This document shows, piece by piece, positions 51,134 to 60,616 of a DNA stretch of 64,000 nucleotides. The stretch is from Phycisphaeraceae bacterium (GTDB lineage: Bacteria; Planctomycetota; Phycisphaerae; Phycisphaerales; UBA1924), in contig JAHBWW010000001.1 in the NCBI GenBank assembly GCA_019636795.1, positions 496,001 through 560,000 on the forward strand, read 5' to 3'. A program made the position numbers and the translations under genes. The notes beneath the pieces were generated by a model, which ran no database searches, had not been told where the DNA came from, and was given only the letters and a program-made list of their open reading frames with translations. Every line of letters begins with the position of its first letter. Position 1 is the first letter of the stretch.

Positions 51134-52243
51134 ATGCGCTACGCGATGATCATGGCTGGCGGTTCGGGCACGAGGCTTTGGCCGGTGTCTCGGCAGGGAC
51201 TTCCCAAGCAACTTATTCAGTTCATTGATCGCCCGGGCCGAATCGTGGCAGCCTCGCTTCTCGAACTGGCAGCCGAACGCCTTGAAGGGCTTGTCGATCG
51301 CGAACATCGCTTCATCTGCACGGGCGAAGCCTATCGGACGGCCATTCTCGCCACGGTTCCGGGATTCAGCGATGAGCAGATCCTCGGCGAACCCATGGGG
51401 CGCGATACGGTCAACGCGGTCGGTCTCACAGCTGCGGTGCTGGCCAAGCGCGACCCGGACGCGGTGTTTGCGGTGCTGACAGCCGATCATCTGATCGAGC
51501 CGATCGAAGTGTTTCATCGCGCGGTCGAGACTGGCTTTGAACTGGTGGAAGGGGACGCGTCGCGACTTGTGACGTTTGGCATCAAACCGACGTTTGCAGC
51601 GACTGGGTTTGGGTACATCGAGCAGGCTGAGGCGATAAATGGAACGCAAGGGCTCGGGTTTCGCGTGGCGAGGTTTGTCGAGAAACCGGCGCTGTCCGAC
51701 GCGACGCGCTATGTCGAGAGCGGAAGGTTTTTCTGGAATGCGGGCATGTTTGTATTTCATGCGCGCACATTTCTGGATCTTCTGGCCAGACACCGACCCG
51801 AGAGCCATGCGGGGCTGATGAAGATCGCCGAGGCTTGGGGGACGGATCGGCAAAGGGCGGTGCTTGAGGCTGTGTACCCGACGCTGCCGAAGATCAGCGT
51901 TGACTATGCGATTATGGAGCCGGCTTCGAACGACTCGAGCGTGAGTATTTGTGGCGTGCGGATGGATGTGCAATGGCTCGATGTCGGGAGTTGGCCGGCC
52001 TATGGCGAGACGATTGAACCGGATGAAAATCTGAACCGCGTTTCGGGGCCTGGGCATGCGATTTTTGAGGACAGTCGAGGAAATCTCGTGGTGACGTCAG
52101 GCCGCATCGGGCACACGGTTTCGTTGCTCGGGTGTGATGATCTGATTGTGATCCAGACGCCGGACGCAACACTGGTGATGCCGCGGGATCGGGCACAGGA
52201 TCTGAAAAAACTGCACGAGCATGTGCCGAGCGCGCTCAAGTGA
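51134..52243 (+). CDS. Mannose-1-phosphate guanylyltransferase
   Basis: A 369-aa nucleotidyltransferase making GDP-mannose from GTP and mannose 1-phosphate. The N-terminal MAGGSGTRLWPVSRQGLPKQ is the pyrophosphorylase signature. VLTADHLIEPIEVF provides the metal-binding Asp, GFGYIEQ and FVEKPALSDAT the sugar-phosphate site, and FFWNAGMFVFHA the second conserved block. The ManC isomerase domain is absent, so this is the short single-domain form. GDP-mannose feeds glycan synthesis, fitting the epimerase and asparagine-synthase genes that follow. It is convergent with the asparagine synthase gene at 52247 (3-bp gap). Confidence 0.92.
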   Translation: MRYAMIMAGGSGTRLWPVSRQGLPKQLIQFIDRPGRIVAASLLELAAERLEGLVDREHRFICTGEAYRTAILATVPGFSDEQILGEPMGRDTVNAVGLTAAVLAKRDPDAVFAVLTADHLIEPIEVFHRAVETGFELVEGDASRLVTFGIKPTFAATGFGYIEQAEAINGTQGLGFRVARFVEKPALSDATRYVESGRFFWNAGMFVFHARTFLDLLARHRPESHAGLMKIAEAWGTDRQRAVLEAVYPTLPKISVDYAIMEPASNDSSVSICGVRMDVQWLDVGSWPAYGETIEPDENLNRVSGPGHAIFEDSRGNLVVTSGRIGHTVSLLGCDDLIVIQTPDATLVMPRDRAQDLKKLHEHVPSALK

Positions 52244-52246
52244 GGC

Positions 52247-54118
52247 TCATGGCTCGCCCACGTTGAATCGTTCTCGCCACGCGCCGAAGCAGATCACGCG
52301 CCACACCGCGTTGTCGTAGGGAAGTGCGCCAGAAGCTTGCGCCCGGAGTCGATGGCGGGTTGCATCGCTCAGCCACGAACGAGTGGCGTCGAGCCCGCGT
52401 TCGAGGAGTTGGGGTGTGCGTGGGTCGCGCTGCATCCAGAGCGCTTCGGGAGTGGCAAAAGCCACCTTGTCTGTGCGATCGAGGATGGCATCGGGCACAA
52501 TGGAACGCAGTGCGCCGCGCAGAGCGACCTTGGTCAGACCTGCGTCGATCTTGTCGGTGGCATCAAGGCTCAGCGCGAGTTCGACAAGACTCGGAGCGAG
52601 AAAGGGAACGCGTGCCTCGATGCCGAAATGCATGGAGTTGCGGTCCTCGAAATGCAGGAGCATGGGCAGGCTGCTGTGCGAGATTTGGTCAAGGGACAAC
52701 GCGCGCACGCTGCGCCAGCCGTGCGGTGCAGTGTCGAACGGATCGCGCCACTGGTCGAGGCGAGCAATCGGCGACGGGCGGCCCAAAGCCCGCATGCCGG
52801 ACGGAAGGAGCGAGGCGATGGCTTGGGCAAGCTGTCGGAACATCGGGGTGCTGTGCAGGCGTGCGACCGCGCGTGCGTGCGACCATGCTGCGACTGGGCG
52901 AAGGGCGAGGAGATGTTCAGCGAGCGCGGCTTTGAAGAAGGCGTGGTACCCGCCGAATGTTTCGTCGGCACCTTGACCATCAAGCATGACCTTGATGCCG
53001 AGTCGGCGTGCATGCTCGAAGACCTTGAACTGTGCGAAGATCGATGGCGACCCGAATGGCTCGTCCTGCGCCCAGACGAGTTCGTCGAGTCGGTCGAAAA
53101 GTTCGCTGCCCTGCGGCTCGATGACGTGAAGTTGACAGCCCGACTGTTCACTGACAAGCGTGGCAAAGGCGCTCTCGTCCAGACCCGCGTTGCGGGTGCG
53201 GGCGTGGACGGCGATGAGAGAGTTTGAAGTATCGGTTGCATGCAGGGCAGTGCTGGCCAGCGCGACGACAGCCGACGAATCGATCCCGCCACTGAGGCAT
53301 GAGCCGACGAGTACATCCGAGCGAAGCCGTCGTTCGACACTGGTGCGCAGCTCGTCGATCACCGAGCCGTTGCGGCGGGGGCGGTCTGGGAGCGAGTACC
53401 AGTCGCGAACATTCCATGCGGCTGGCTGGGCGGCTGGCTGGCTCAGATCGAGTTGGACGAACGATCCGGGGGGGAGTTGGGTTACACCCTCAAAAAGGGT
53501 AGAGGAACTGTGATCAATGAGTCCCCGATTAAGGTAGTCGAGGCTGCGATTGACATGAAGCGTGCCCACCCATTCAGGGTGTGCCGTAAAGGCTTTGATT
53601 TCACTGGCGAGGCAGAGATGGCCGCCAGGGGCGCGCCAGGAATAAAGAGGCTTGATTCCAAACTGGTCGCGCGCGATCAGGAGGGAGTTGCGGTCGAGGT
53701 CGAGAAAGAAAAGGGCGAACATGCCATCAAAATTGTTAAGCGCGTCGGGTCCGAGTTTCGTAAGTTGGTGGAGTGCGACTTCGGTGTCGGTACGGGTGCG
53801 GAAGCGCACGCCCGAGTGCTTGAGTTGGGTGCGAAGTTCGTGGAAGTTGTAGATTTCGCCGTTGAAGGAGAGATGTTGGCGGTCACTGGGGGTGGACATG
53901 GGCTGGAGGCCCGATGGAGTGGTGTCCTGGATCGCCAGTCGCGCGTGCGCAAGGGCAAGGGTCGCGGGCTGCCCGCGGGCGACCCGGGAGTGCTGGGTAA
54001 AGGTCTGGATTCCGGTTCCATCGGGGCCGCGGTGGGCGATGCGGGTGAGCATCTGGGCTGCGAGATCACCCAGATCGGGTTGTGGGGAGGGGGCAAGAAT
54101 GGTGACCAGGCCGCACAT
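52247..54118 (-). CDS. asnB: Asparagine synthase (glutamine-hydrolysing), copy 1
   Basis: A 623-aa AsnB-type enzyme. The start is fixed by MCGLVTILAP, with Cys2 as the glutaminase nucleophile after Met removal. The class II amidotransferase domain shows MLTRIAHRGPDGTG, LSFNGEIYNFHEL and ARDQFGIKPLYS. The synthetase domain has GSCLSGGIDSSAVVAL (PP-loop), LDGQGADETFGGY and the C-terminal KVALRGALRSIVPDAILDR. It forms asparagine, or in glycan clusters amidates sugar acids or modifies a related acceptor, with glutamine and ATP. Its location opposite a GDP-mannose gene and a second AsnB-like gene suggests the latter; this is inference. Confidence 0.9.
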   Translation of the reverse strand: MCGLVTILAPSPQPDLGDLAAQMLTRIAHRGPDGTGIQTFTQHSRVARGQPATLALAHARLAIQDTTPSGLQPMSTPSDRQHLSFNGEIYNFHELRTQLKHSGVRFRTRTDTEVALHQLTKLGPDALNNFDGMFALFFLDLDRNSLLIARDQFGIKPLYSWRAPGGHLCLASEIKAFTAHPEWVGTLHVNRSLDYLNRGLIDHSSSTLFEGVTQLPPGSFVQLDLSQPAAQPAAWNVRDWYSLPDRPRRNGSVIDELRTSVERRLRSDVLVGSCLSGGIDSSAVVALASTALHATDTSNSLIAVHARTRNAGLDESAFATLVSEQSGCQLHVIEPQGSELFDRLDELVWAQDEPFGSPSIFAQFKVFEHARRLGIKVMLDGQGADETFGGYHAFFKAALAEHLLALRPVAAWSHARAVARLHSTPMFRQLAQAIASLLPSGMRALGRPSPIARLDQWRDPFDTAPHGWRSVRALSLDQISHSSLPMLLHFEDRNSMHFGIEARVPFLAPSLVELALSLDATDKIDAGLTKVALRGALRSIVPDAILDRTDKVAFATPEALWMQRDPRTPQLLERGLDATRSWLSDATRHRLRAQASGALPYDNAVWRVICFGAWRERFNVGEP

Positions 54119-54170
54119 GAGCGAGGACTCTACCGGGCCGGTGCAGCGTGGGCGCGGAAGTCTTGCGCAA

Positions 54171-54199
54171 TTGACAACTTGACGGCTTGGTCGTAGCCT
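54171..54199 (+). promoter_or_regulatory. Sigma-70-type promoter of epimerase operon
   Basis: A perfect TTGACA (54171-54176), a 17-base spacer and TAGCCT (54194-54199) in the 118-bp divergent gap. Transcription would start near 54206, about 30 bases before the GTG at 54237. Confidence 0.7.
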
Positions 54200-54236
54200 C
54201 GATCCTGAAGCGCACGCTCCTACTGGAGATTCATCT

Positions 54237-55241
54237 GTGAACATTTCGGGAAAAAAGGTCATGGTGATCGGTGGTGCCGGGTTGATCGGCAGCCACGTGG
54301 TTGATGAGTTGCTCAAAACCGACGTGGGGGAAGTGGTCGTGTACGACAACTTCTTTCGGGGGTCGTATGACAACTTGGCTGAGGCGCTGACGGACCCGCG
54401 TGTGACCATCTCGCCACACGGGGGGGATGTTCTGCACGAAGACATCCTGAACCGCGCCATGGAAGGGTGCCACGGGGTGTTTCACCTTGCAGCGTTGTGG
54501 ATTCTTCAGTGCCACGAGTATCCGCAGACAGCGTTCGATGTGAATGTGCGCGGCACGTTCAACGTCATCATGGCAGCGATTCGCAACAAGGTCGAGCGCG
54601 TGGTGTACTCGTCATCGGCGTCGGTGTATGGCGATGCGGTCGAACTTCCGATGACGGAGGATCACCCGTACAACAACGACACGTTTTATGGCGCGACGAA
54701 GATTGCGGGTGAGCACTTTTTCAAGAGTCTGGGCAAGCGATACGGGCTCAACTGGACCGGTCTTCGGTATATGAATGTCTATGGCCCGCGGCAGGACTAC
54801 AAGGGCGCGTACATCGCGGTGATGCACAAAATTCTTGATCGGATCGAGAGCGGGCGCTCGCCGGTGGTCTATGGCGACGGGAGCCAGCAGTACGACTTTG
54901 TGCATGTGACGGATGTTGCGCGGGCCAACGTGCTGGCGATGCAGTCGGATGTGAACGGGAAGAACTACAACGTCGGGCGCGGCATCGGGACGAGCATCAA
55001 GGACTTGACGCAACTGTTGCTTGATCTGACGGGCAGCGAGCTCGAGATCGAGTATGAAAAGGCCGGGTTGACCTTTGTGACGAACCGGATCGGGTGTCCG
55101 AAGGCTGCGGAGGCGGACCTGGGTTTCAAGTGGGGGGTCGATCTGCGTGACGGGATGCAGAGTCTGATCGAGTGGCGGCGCAACAATGAAGAAGCGCTGT
55201 CGAACAAGCAGCGTGCTTCAGGGGGCGTGCTGGCGTCGTGA
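54237..55241 (+). CDS. NAD-dependent sugar-nucleotide epimerase
   Basis: A 334-aa extended SDR. VMVIGGAGLIGSHVVDELL is the NAD motif, HLAALWILQCHEYPQTAFDVNV the cofactor region, YSSSASVYGDA the catalytic Ser strand, and FYGATKIAGEHFF the Tyr-x3-Lys pair. RYMNVYGPRQDYKGAY and the C-terminal DYDFVHVTDVA-like block fit UDP-glucose-4-epimerase/GDP-sugar epimerase relatives. The start is GTG at 54237, preceded by GGAG. It leads a rightward unit with the asparagine synthase and the ABC-like gene, downstream of a TTGACA promoter. It probably supplies a sugar nucleotide for glycan assembly; the substrate is unknown. Confidence 0.9.
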   Translation: MNISGKKVMVIGGAGLIGSHVVDELLKTDVGEVVVYDNFFRGSYDNLAEALTDPRVTISPHGGDVLHEDILNRAMEGCHGVFHLAALWILQCHEYPQTAFDVNVRGTFNVIMAAIRNKVERVVYSSSASVYGDAVELPMTEDHPYNNDTFYGATKIAGEHFFKSLGKRYGLNWTGLRYMNVYGPRQDYKGAYIAVMHKILDRIESGRSPVVYGDGSQQYDFVHVTDVARANVLAMQSDVNGKNYNVGRGIGTSIKDLTQLLLDLTGSELEIEYEKAGLTFVTNRIGCPKAAEADLGFKWGVDLRDGMQSLIEWRRNNEEALSNKQRASGGVLAS

Positions 55242-55292
55242 TCGAACGGACGGGCCGGACAACGATTGATTTGAGATAAGGGGTGCGCTCGC

Positions 55293-57380
55293 ATGTGTGG
55301 CATCGCAGGGATCGTGAGCCTGAGCGGCCGACCGATTGACCCGAATACGCCTAAGCGGATGTGCGACCTGATTGCGCATCGCGGGCCTGATGACGCGGGG
55401 TATGTTTTTTTTCATCATGGCAGCAGCGACACGGGGCGAGGCTCGTCGTGGGCGCGATTTGCGGATGCCGAGTTCAGGCACATCAACGAGCATCTGCCGA
55501 TTTTTGGCGGTGACTATTCGCGGACCGAACTGGCGGAGCGCGAGTTTACGGTTGGGTTCGGGCACAGGCGTCTTGCGATCCTGGACCTTTCGCCGGCGGG
55601 TCATCAGCCGATGTGCACGTCTGACCGCATGCTGTGGATCGTGCACAACGGGGAGGTCTACAACTTTCCGCAACTGAGAGCGGATCTTGAGGCGCGCGGA
55701 TATCGCTTTCGCAGCGGGACAGACACGGAAGTCATTCTGTCGCTCTGGGAAGAGTACGGCCCCGAATGTGTGAAGATGCTCGATGGCATGTTCGCATTTG
55801 CCATTTATGATCGGCGTGATAACTCGATGACGCTGGTGCGCGATCGCTTCGGCGTCAAGCCGGTGTATTACGCAATGGTCGGCGACACGCTGCTGTTTGC
55901 GAGCGAAGCCAAGGCGCTCTTTGGCAGCCGCATTCTCAAGCCGGAAATAGACCCGGCGACGCTGGTCGAGTACATGACATTTCAGAATACGTTTACGCGG
56001 CAGACGATCTGGCGCAATGTTTCGATTCTGCAGCCTGGGGAGATGTTGCGTGTTGAGCCCGGCTCGGGGCGCCAGCCGAAGCTTGTGCAGTATCACTCGA
56101 TGGCGACGGCGCTGGACGGCGCAATGGAAGACGAGGATCGTTGTGTCGGGCTCGTGGCTGAGCACTTCGGGCGGGCGGTGCAGCAGCAGTTGATCAGCGA
56201 TGTGCCGGTGGGGTCGTATCTCTCGGGCGGGATGGATTCGGGCTCGATTGTTGCGGTCGCTGGCAAAACGATCGATCGGTTGCACACGTTTACGGGCGGG
56301 TTCGATCTGACGAATGTGAATGGGATCGAACAGGGGTTTGACGAGCGGCGGATGGCTGAGCAACTGAGCCACCTGTTGCAGACCGAGCACTATGACGTGG
56401 TGTTGCACGCGGGCGACATGCCGGCCGCGATGGAGAGATTGACGTGGCACATGGACGATCCTCGCGTGGGGATGTGCCATCAGAATTGGTATGTTGCGAA
56501 GCTTGCGAGTCGGTTTGTGAAGGTCTGCCTCGCGGGGACCGGCGGAGACGAATTGTTTGCGGGATATCCGTGGCGGTATCGGGCAGCATTTGCCACAGCG
56601 GGAGTGCAAGAGTTTGATGATGCAATCTTGCGGTCGTGGCATCGACTGCTGCCTCCCGACCAGATGGCGGGGTTGTTTGCCGGTGATCTGCACATGCACC
56701 TTGATGAACCTCGGCGGCGCTTCGAGACCGTGATGCAGGATGCGCCGCAATGGAGCGGTGCGTTCGGCCGGGCGGAGAACCTGACGCATCGAGCACTGTA
56801 CTTTGAAGCGGCAACGTTTCTTCATGGTTTGCTGGTGACGGACGATCATATTTCGATGGCGCACAGTCTTGAGACGCGGGTGCCGTTCCTTGACAACGCG
56901 CTGGCGGAGCTTGCGTGGCGTATTTCGCCAGCGGTGAAGTTGAAGATGGATGGGCTGCGCGGCGAGAGCAGCGGGAAGTTCATCGATTCGGCGGATGGCA
57001 AGCATGTTCTGCGCCGGGCGATGGAGCGGTACCTGCCGCGCGAGTTTGTGTACAACCGCAAGCAGGGGTTCAGCCCGCCGGATGAGAACTGGTATCGTGG
57101 GCCTTCGATGGATTACATCAAGTCGATTCTGCTGGACACGCAGACGACGACGAGGCCCTGGTTTGAGGCGCGGTTTGTGCAGGATCGGTTGAGCGAGCAC
57201 TTCGAGGGTCGGCAGAACCATCGATTGCTGATCTGGTCTTTGTTGAGTTTCGAGTGGATCCAGAGGCACTTTGCCGACGGCCCGGCGTTGGTGCCCGATC
57301 CGGGCCTGCGATCGGTCAGGCCTGTGGTGCAGGTTCCGATTGAACGTGGTTCGGCCGCGACGTCCGAGCACACGGTGTGA
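55293..57380 (+). CDS. asnB: Asparagine synthase (glutamine-hydrolysing), copy 2
   Basis: A 695-aa AsnB-like protein, longer than copy 1. The N-terminus MCGIAGIVSLSG carries the Cys2 nucleophile, then MCDLIAHRGPDDAGY, WIVHNGEVYNFPQL and VRDRFGVKPVYYA. The synthetase half has GSYLSGGMDSGSIVAV (PP-loop), AGTGGDELFAGYPWRYR and the C-terminal LRRAMERYLPREFVYNRKQGFSPP. Insertions around residues 40-75 and 270-345 account for the extra length. Enzymes of this form are common in exopolysaccharide and peptide clusters. It follows the epimerase gene by 51 bases. The stop overlaps the next gene's GTG (GTGA). Confidence 0.9.
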   Translation: MCGIAGIVSLSGRPIDPNTPKRMCDLIAHRGPDDAGYVFFHHGSSDTGRGSSWARFADAEFRHINEHLPIFGGDYSRTELAEREFTVGFGHRRLAILDLSPAGHQPMCTSDRMLWIVHNGEVYNFPQLRADLEARGYRFRSGTDTEVILSLWEEYGPECVKMLDGMFAFAIYDRRDNSMTLVRDRFGVKPVYYAMVGDTLLFASEAKALFGSRILKPEIDPATLVEYMTFQNTFTRQTIWRNVSILQPGEMLRVEPGSGRQPKLVQYHSMATALDGAMEDEDRCVGLVAEHFGRAVQQQLISDVPVGSYLSGGMDSGSIVAVAGKTIDRLHTFTGGFDLTNVNGIEQGFDERRMAEQLSHLLQTEHYDVVLHAGDMPAAMERLTWHMDDPRVGMCHQNWYVAKLASRFVKVCLAGTGGDELFAGYPWRYRAAFATAGVQEFDDAILRSWHRLLPPDQMAGLFAGDLHMHLDEPRRRFETVMQDAPQWSGAFGRAENLTHRALYFEAATFLHGLLVTDDHISMAHSLETRVPFLDNALAELAWRISPAVKLKMDGLRGESSGKFIDSADGKHVLRRAMERYLPREFVYNRKQGFSPPDENWYRGPSMDYIKSILLDTQTTTRPWFEARFVQDRLSEHFEGRQNHRLLIWSLLSFEWIQRHFADGPALVPDPGLRSVRPVVQVPIERGSAATSEHTV

Positions 57381-59155
57381 AGCGCGATGCGCAGAGCGCG
57401 GTCATCGAACGGTCATCGCGCCTGGGCACGAGGGCAGCGATCGGGCGATACAGCGTATTGCTGCTCGATGCGGTGCGCATGCGCAAGGCGGATACGGCGG
57501 CAGTGATCGGGCTTGGGCTAGTGGGCGCGCTGGCGCAGGCAGGGGCGATCGGCGCGCTGTTGTCGTTTTTGAACGTGATGAGCAAGAGTGAGTCTGGTGG
57601 TTCGGTCCATTGGGCGTGGTTCGATGTCGAGCGGGGCATGTCGGGGCTGATCGTGGTCAGCGCGGTGCTTGCGGGGATGCTCCTGGTCGCGACGGGTGCG
57701 AGTTATCTGTCGGCGCGGCGTGCGCGAGCGATCGGGCGTGCGTGCACAGAGCGCAGCGTGGAGAGACTGATTCGAGTCGTAGCCGAGATGCCGGTGGGGG
57801 CGAATCGTGGAGACCTGGAAAGCCCCCGCACACTGGCGGTGCGTGGCTCGCGTTTGATGGGGTTGTCGGCGGAGAGCGCGATCAAACTGTTTCACCCGCT
57901 GGTGCAGATTGTGGTGTTGCTCGGCGCGCTTGTGTACATAGATTTTGGAGCGACACTGTGGCTTGTGCCGGCGATGCTTCTGCCGTTGCCTGTGCTGTGG
58001 AAGTTCAACAAGAGCGTGCGTCGATCGGCGAGGCTTTTTTATGAGTCCGCAGCTGCCGGGTTTGGGCGTGCGGCCGGTTCGGCGATTGATACAGTTGATC
58101 AGACGAGCGTGACCAACAAGACCTTGTGCGAAGCGGCCATCAGCCAGTATCGCGCGAGCCCGGCGGTGGCCGACTATTTTCGCGCGTATGACGACATGTC
58201 GCTCACCGCCGATCGCGCGGTGCTGATTACATCATCGTTCCGACCGCTTGTGCTGGGATATGTGCTGGTGGTGCTCGGGTCGCGGGCTTTGAGTGGCGCG
58301 ATGGACTGGGCACAGATCATCGCGTTTGTCGTGGTGCTTGTGCAGATATTGGGGCGTGCTGAGGGAGTCATTGCGACGTTTTCGGTGCTGAACCGGTTGT
58401 ACACGCAGGTGGCAGCGTATATGAGGTTCATCGAGCGCGGCGCGGAACTTTCTGGCGCGGCCGTTGCGAAGAGGGCCGAGTTTCCGATTGTCGTGCAGTG
58501 CGATGGCGAGCGCGTTGAGATCGCGCCGGGCTCTGCGGTGCAGATTTACTCGGGGCATACTCTGTCGCGGTTGACCGCGGGCGATGTGCTCGACGCGCTG
58601 GCGGCTGCGTCAGAAAGCGGGGCTCAAGTGGTGCGAGCAACCGCATTTGTCGGCAGGCGCTATCGCCCGCGCGGGGATCGCTACGGTACGCTCGCGGCAG
58701 GCGAGCCGGGCCAGGACGCGTGGGTCTGTGAAATCGCAGAGAGGCTTGAATGTGCGAGCGAAGTGCGTGCTGCGCTTGATGGCATTGTTGACGATGAGAC
58801 GTGGAACGGGCTGAGCGAAGTGGCGCGTGTGCTGTTGCAGATCGGTCCGATCCTGAGGAGCGAGGCACAACTGATCGCGTTTGACATGGCGCTCCTGACG
58901 GCACTGGAGCGGGCCGACGCCGACCGGGTGATGGACGTGCTGGCGCATCGTGCGGTGCTGATAGTCGCGCCGGACTATCGCTCGGGCATGCCATGGGCCA
59001 CGAGCGCGATTGTGATGGAGGATCAAAGGGTGGTCGCGGTGGGCTCGCGCGATTGGTGGAATCGGAGCACGCTGCGCGAGCGACTGACAGCGGGCGCCAA
59101 GCAGGGCCGAAGCCGGCGCGATGATGCGTTGGATGTCGAAACTGATCTGGTGTAG
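57377..59155 (+). CDS. ABC-exporter-like protein with degenerate ATPase domain
   Basis: A 592-aa protein with about six membrane helices (residues about 35-330) in the arrangement of an ABC-exporter transmembrane domain, then a soluble region aligned with an ABC ATPase. That region lacks the catalytic motifs. The Walker A position reads GSAVQIYSGHTLSRLTAG, without GxxGxGKS. The signature position reads GLSEVARVLLQIG rather than LSGGQ. The Walker B position reads AQLIAFDMALL, with the Asp but no catalytic Glu. APDYRSGMPWATSAIVMED replaces the H-loop. It is probably a non-hydrolysing membrane protein, perhaps a partner or evolved scaffold in the glycan unit. GTG start overlaps the AsnB stop. 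Confidence 0.78.
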   Translation: MKRDAQSAVIERSSRLGTRAAIGRYSVLLLDAVRMRKADTAAVIGLGLVGALAQAGAIGALLSFLNVMSKSESGGSVHWAWFDVERGMSGLIVVSAVLAGMLLVATGASYLSARRARAIGRACTERSVERLIRVVAEMPVGANRGDLESPRTLAVRGSRLMGLSAESAIKLFHPLVQIVVLLGALVYIDFGATLWLVPAMLLPLPVLWKFNKSVRRSARLFYESAAAGFGRAAGSAIDTVDQTSVTNKTLCEAAISQYRASPAVADYFRAYDDMSLTADRAVLITSSFRPLVLGYVLVVLGSRALSGAMDWAQIIAFVVVLVQILGRAEGVIATFSVLNRLYTQVAAYMRFIERGAELSGAAVAKRAEFPIVVQCDGERVEIAPGSAVQIYSGHTLSRLTAGDVLDALAAASESGAQVVRATAFVGRRYRPRGDRYGTLAAGEPGQDAWVCEIAERLECASEVRAALDGIVDDETWNGLSEVARVLLQIGPILRSEAQLIAFDMALLTALERADADRVMDVLAHRAVLIVAPDYRSGMPWATSAIVMEDQRVVAVGSRDWWNRSTLRERLTAGAKQGRSRRDDALDVETDLV

Positions 59156-59182
59156 GCTGGTGAGCGAAAGGCCAAATGGGGC

Positions 59183-59623
59183 ATGCGATATCTGGCGATT
59201 GATCTTGGAGACCGGCGAACGGGGCTCGCGCTGGGCGACAGTGTGACGGGCATCGCCAGCCCGTGCGGTCTGATCGAAGTCCCGCTCGAAAGAAACGGAG
59301 GCGAAGACCTGCTCCTGGCGATCGAGAAGGCTGCGCTGCGCGAGCTTGGTCCGGCAGGCTCGGCGGGCGAACTGGTGATGGGGCTGCCGCTGAACATGGA
59401 TGGATCGGAAGGCCCGGCCGCGACGAAGATACGATTGTTTGCCGAACGAGTGGCCCGCAGGACGCTGCGGGTGGTGCATGTGCATGACGAGAGACTGAGC
59501 ACCGCCGATGCGGATGAACGCATGTCGCGTTCGGGGTTGACGCGGGATCAGAAGAAGCGTCGGCGGGATGCCATCGCGGCTGCGGGTATTCTTCGCAGTT
59601 TCCTGAGCGAGCGGGCCGAATAA
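59183..59623 (+). CDS. ruvX: Putative Holliday junction resolvase RuvX/YqgF
   Basis: A 146-aa RNase H-like protein. MRYLAIDLGDRRTGLALGD is the first strand with the catalytic Asp, ELVMGLPLNMDGSEGPAATKIRLFAE the middle block, VVHVHDERLSTADADERM the second acidic motif and RRDAIAAAGILRSFL the C-terminal helix. Family members process 16S rRNA ends or resolve recombination intermediates. It lies 27 bases after the ABC-like gene, so read-through is possible, but its function is unrelated to the glycan genes. Confidence 0.92.
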   Translation: MRYLAIDLGDRRTGLALGDSVTGIASPCGLIEVPLERNGGEDLLLAIEKAALRELGPAGSAGELVMGLPLNMDGSEGPAATKIRLFAERVARRTLRVVHVHDERLSTADADERMSRSGLTRDQKKRRRDAIAAAGILRSFLSERAE

Positions 59624-59689
59624 CGTGTCAGGGACAGCGTTGGTACTGACGGCTAGTGATGGAGCGAGTATGAAAGGGTGGGCTGAGTC

Positions 59690-60616
59690 GTGTTGATATG
59701 GATTCAGGTCGTGCTGTTTTTCGTTGGGCTGCTTTCGGGCGGCGGTGGCGCTGCGCCGGCTGCGGGCGGGGCAGAACGCGATGACGAGACGGTGCTGCCT
59801 CGGGCGAGCGAACCCAGAACGTTCAAGGACGCGGCGGAGCTGCTCACAGCGCTCGAGATCGCGGACCGCGATATTCGCACTTTTGCATCCGAGATTCGGT
59901 ACACACGGTTGTTCGAGATTCAGGGTGATGTGCAAACGCGCATCGGAAAGTTGTACTTCAAGACGGATCCGCCACGAGAGACGAGCGCGGCAGCAAATGA
60001 TTCGGGCATGGTACCTGCACGCCGGCGATGGGTTGCTGTGCGATTCACGGAAATGATCGTGGGCGGCCGCAGAGACAAGCAGGAGCAGGTGTGGGTGTTC
60101 GACGGGGAATGGCTCGTCGAAAAGAACCCGACCGAGCGGCAGTTCATCAAACGCCGCATGGTGCGATCGGGCGAGACGTACGACCCGTTGCGCGTCGGCG
60201 AGGGGCCTTTCTTCGTCCCGGTCGGTCAGAAGCGCGAAGACATGGAGGTGTACTTCACAGCCGAACTGCGCGAAGTGTCCGACGGCTTGAGCGATGCGTA
60301 CGACGAATCGCGCGATGCGATGCTGCGGGCGCTGGGGCGCAACCTCGAAGGCACGGTGCAGCTGATGCTGACTCCTAAGCCGGGCTTGCGGCAGGTGCAG
60401 GATTTTGCGTTGATCCGGGTGTGGTACGACGCGCGCACGCTGCTGCCTCGGGCGTCGATGTCGATCGACCCGCTGGGTGATATCGATGTGTTTGAACTGT
60501 TCAGAGTCGATGTGAATGAAACCAGGGAGAAGATCGGGGCCGACGTGTTCAGCGTCGAAACACCCGGAGCGGGCGAGGGGTACCACGTCGAAGTCATGGA
60601 CGAGACGCGTCGATGA
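59690..60616 (+). CDS. LolA-like periplasmic lipoprotein-carrier-type protein
   Basis: A 308-aa protein with a GTG start. The N-terminus has a hydrophobic export segment (IWIQVVLFFVGLLSGGGGAAPA). From about residue 60 the fold looks LolA/LolB-like: FASEIRYTRLFEIQGDVQTR, IGKLYFKTDPP, VWVFDGEWLVEKNP, a loop, VQLMLTPKPGLRQVQDFALIRVWYDARTLLPRASMSI and a C-terminal strand. LolA-type proteins ferry lipoproteins or hydrophobic ligands across the periplasm. It is coupled to the TPR metallopeptidase gene by an ATGA overlap, so the two probably work together. The ligand is not known. Confidence 0.7.
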   Translation: MLIWIQVVLFFVGLLSGGGGAAPAAGGAERDDETVLPRASEPRTFKDAAELLTALEIADRDIRTFASEIRYTRLFEIQGDVQTRIGKLYFKTDPPRETSAAANDSGMVPARRRWVAVRFTEMIVGGRRDKQEQVWVFDGEWLVEKNPTERQFIKRRMVRSGETYDPLRVGEGPFFVPVGQKREDMEVYFTAELREVSDGLSDAYDESRDAMLRALGRNLEGTVQLMLTPKPGLRQVQDFALIRVWYDARTLLPRASMSIDPLGDIDVFELFRVDVNETREKIGADVFSVETPGAGEGYHVEVMDETRR

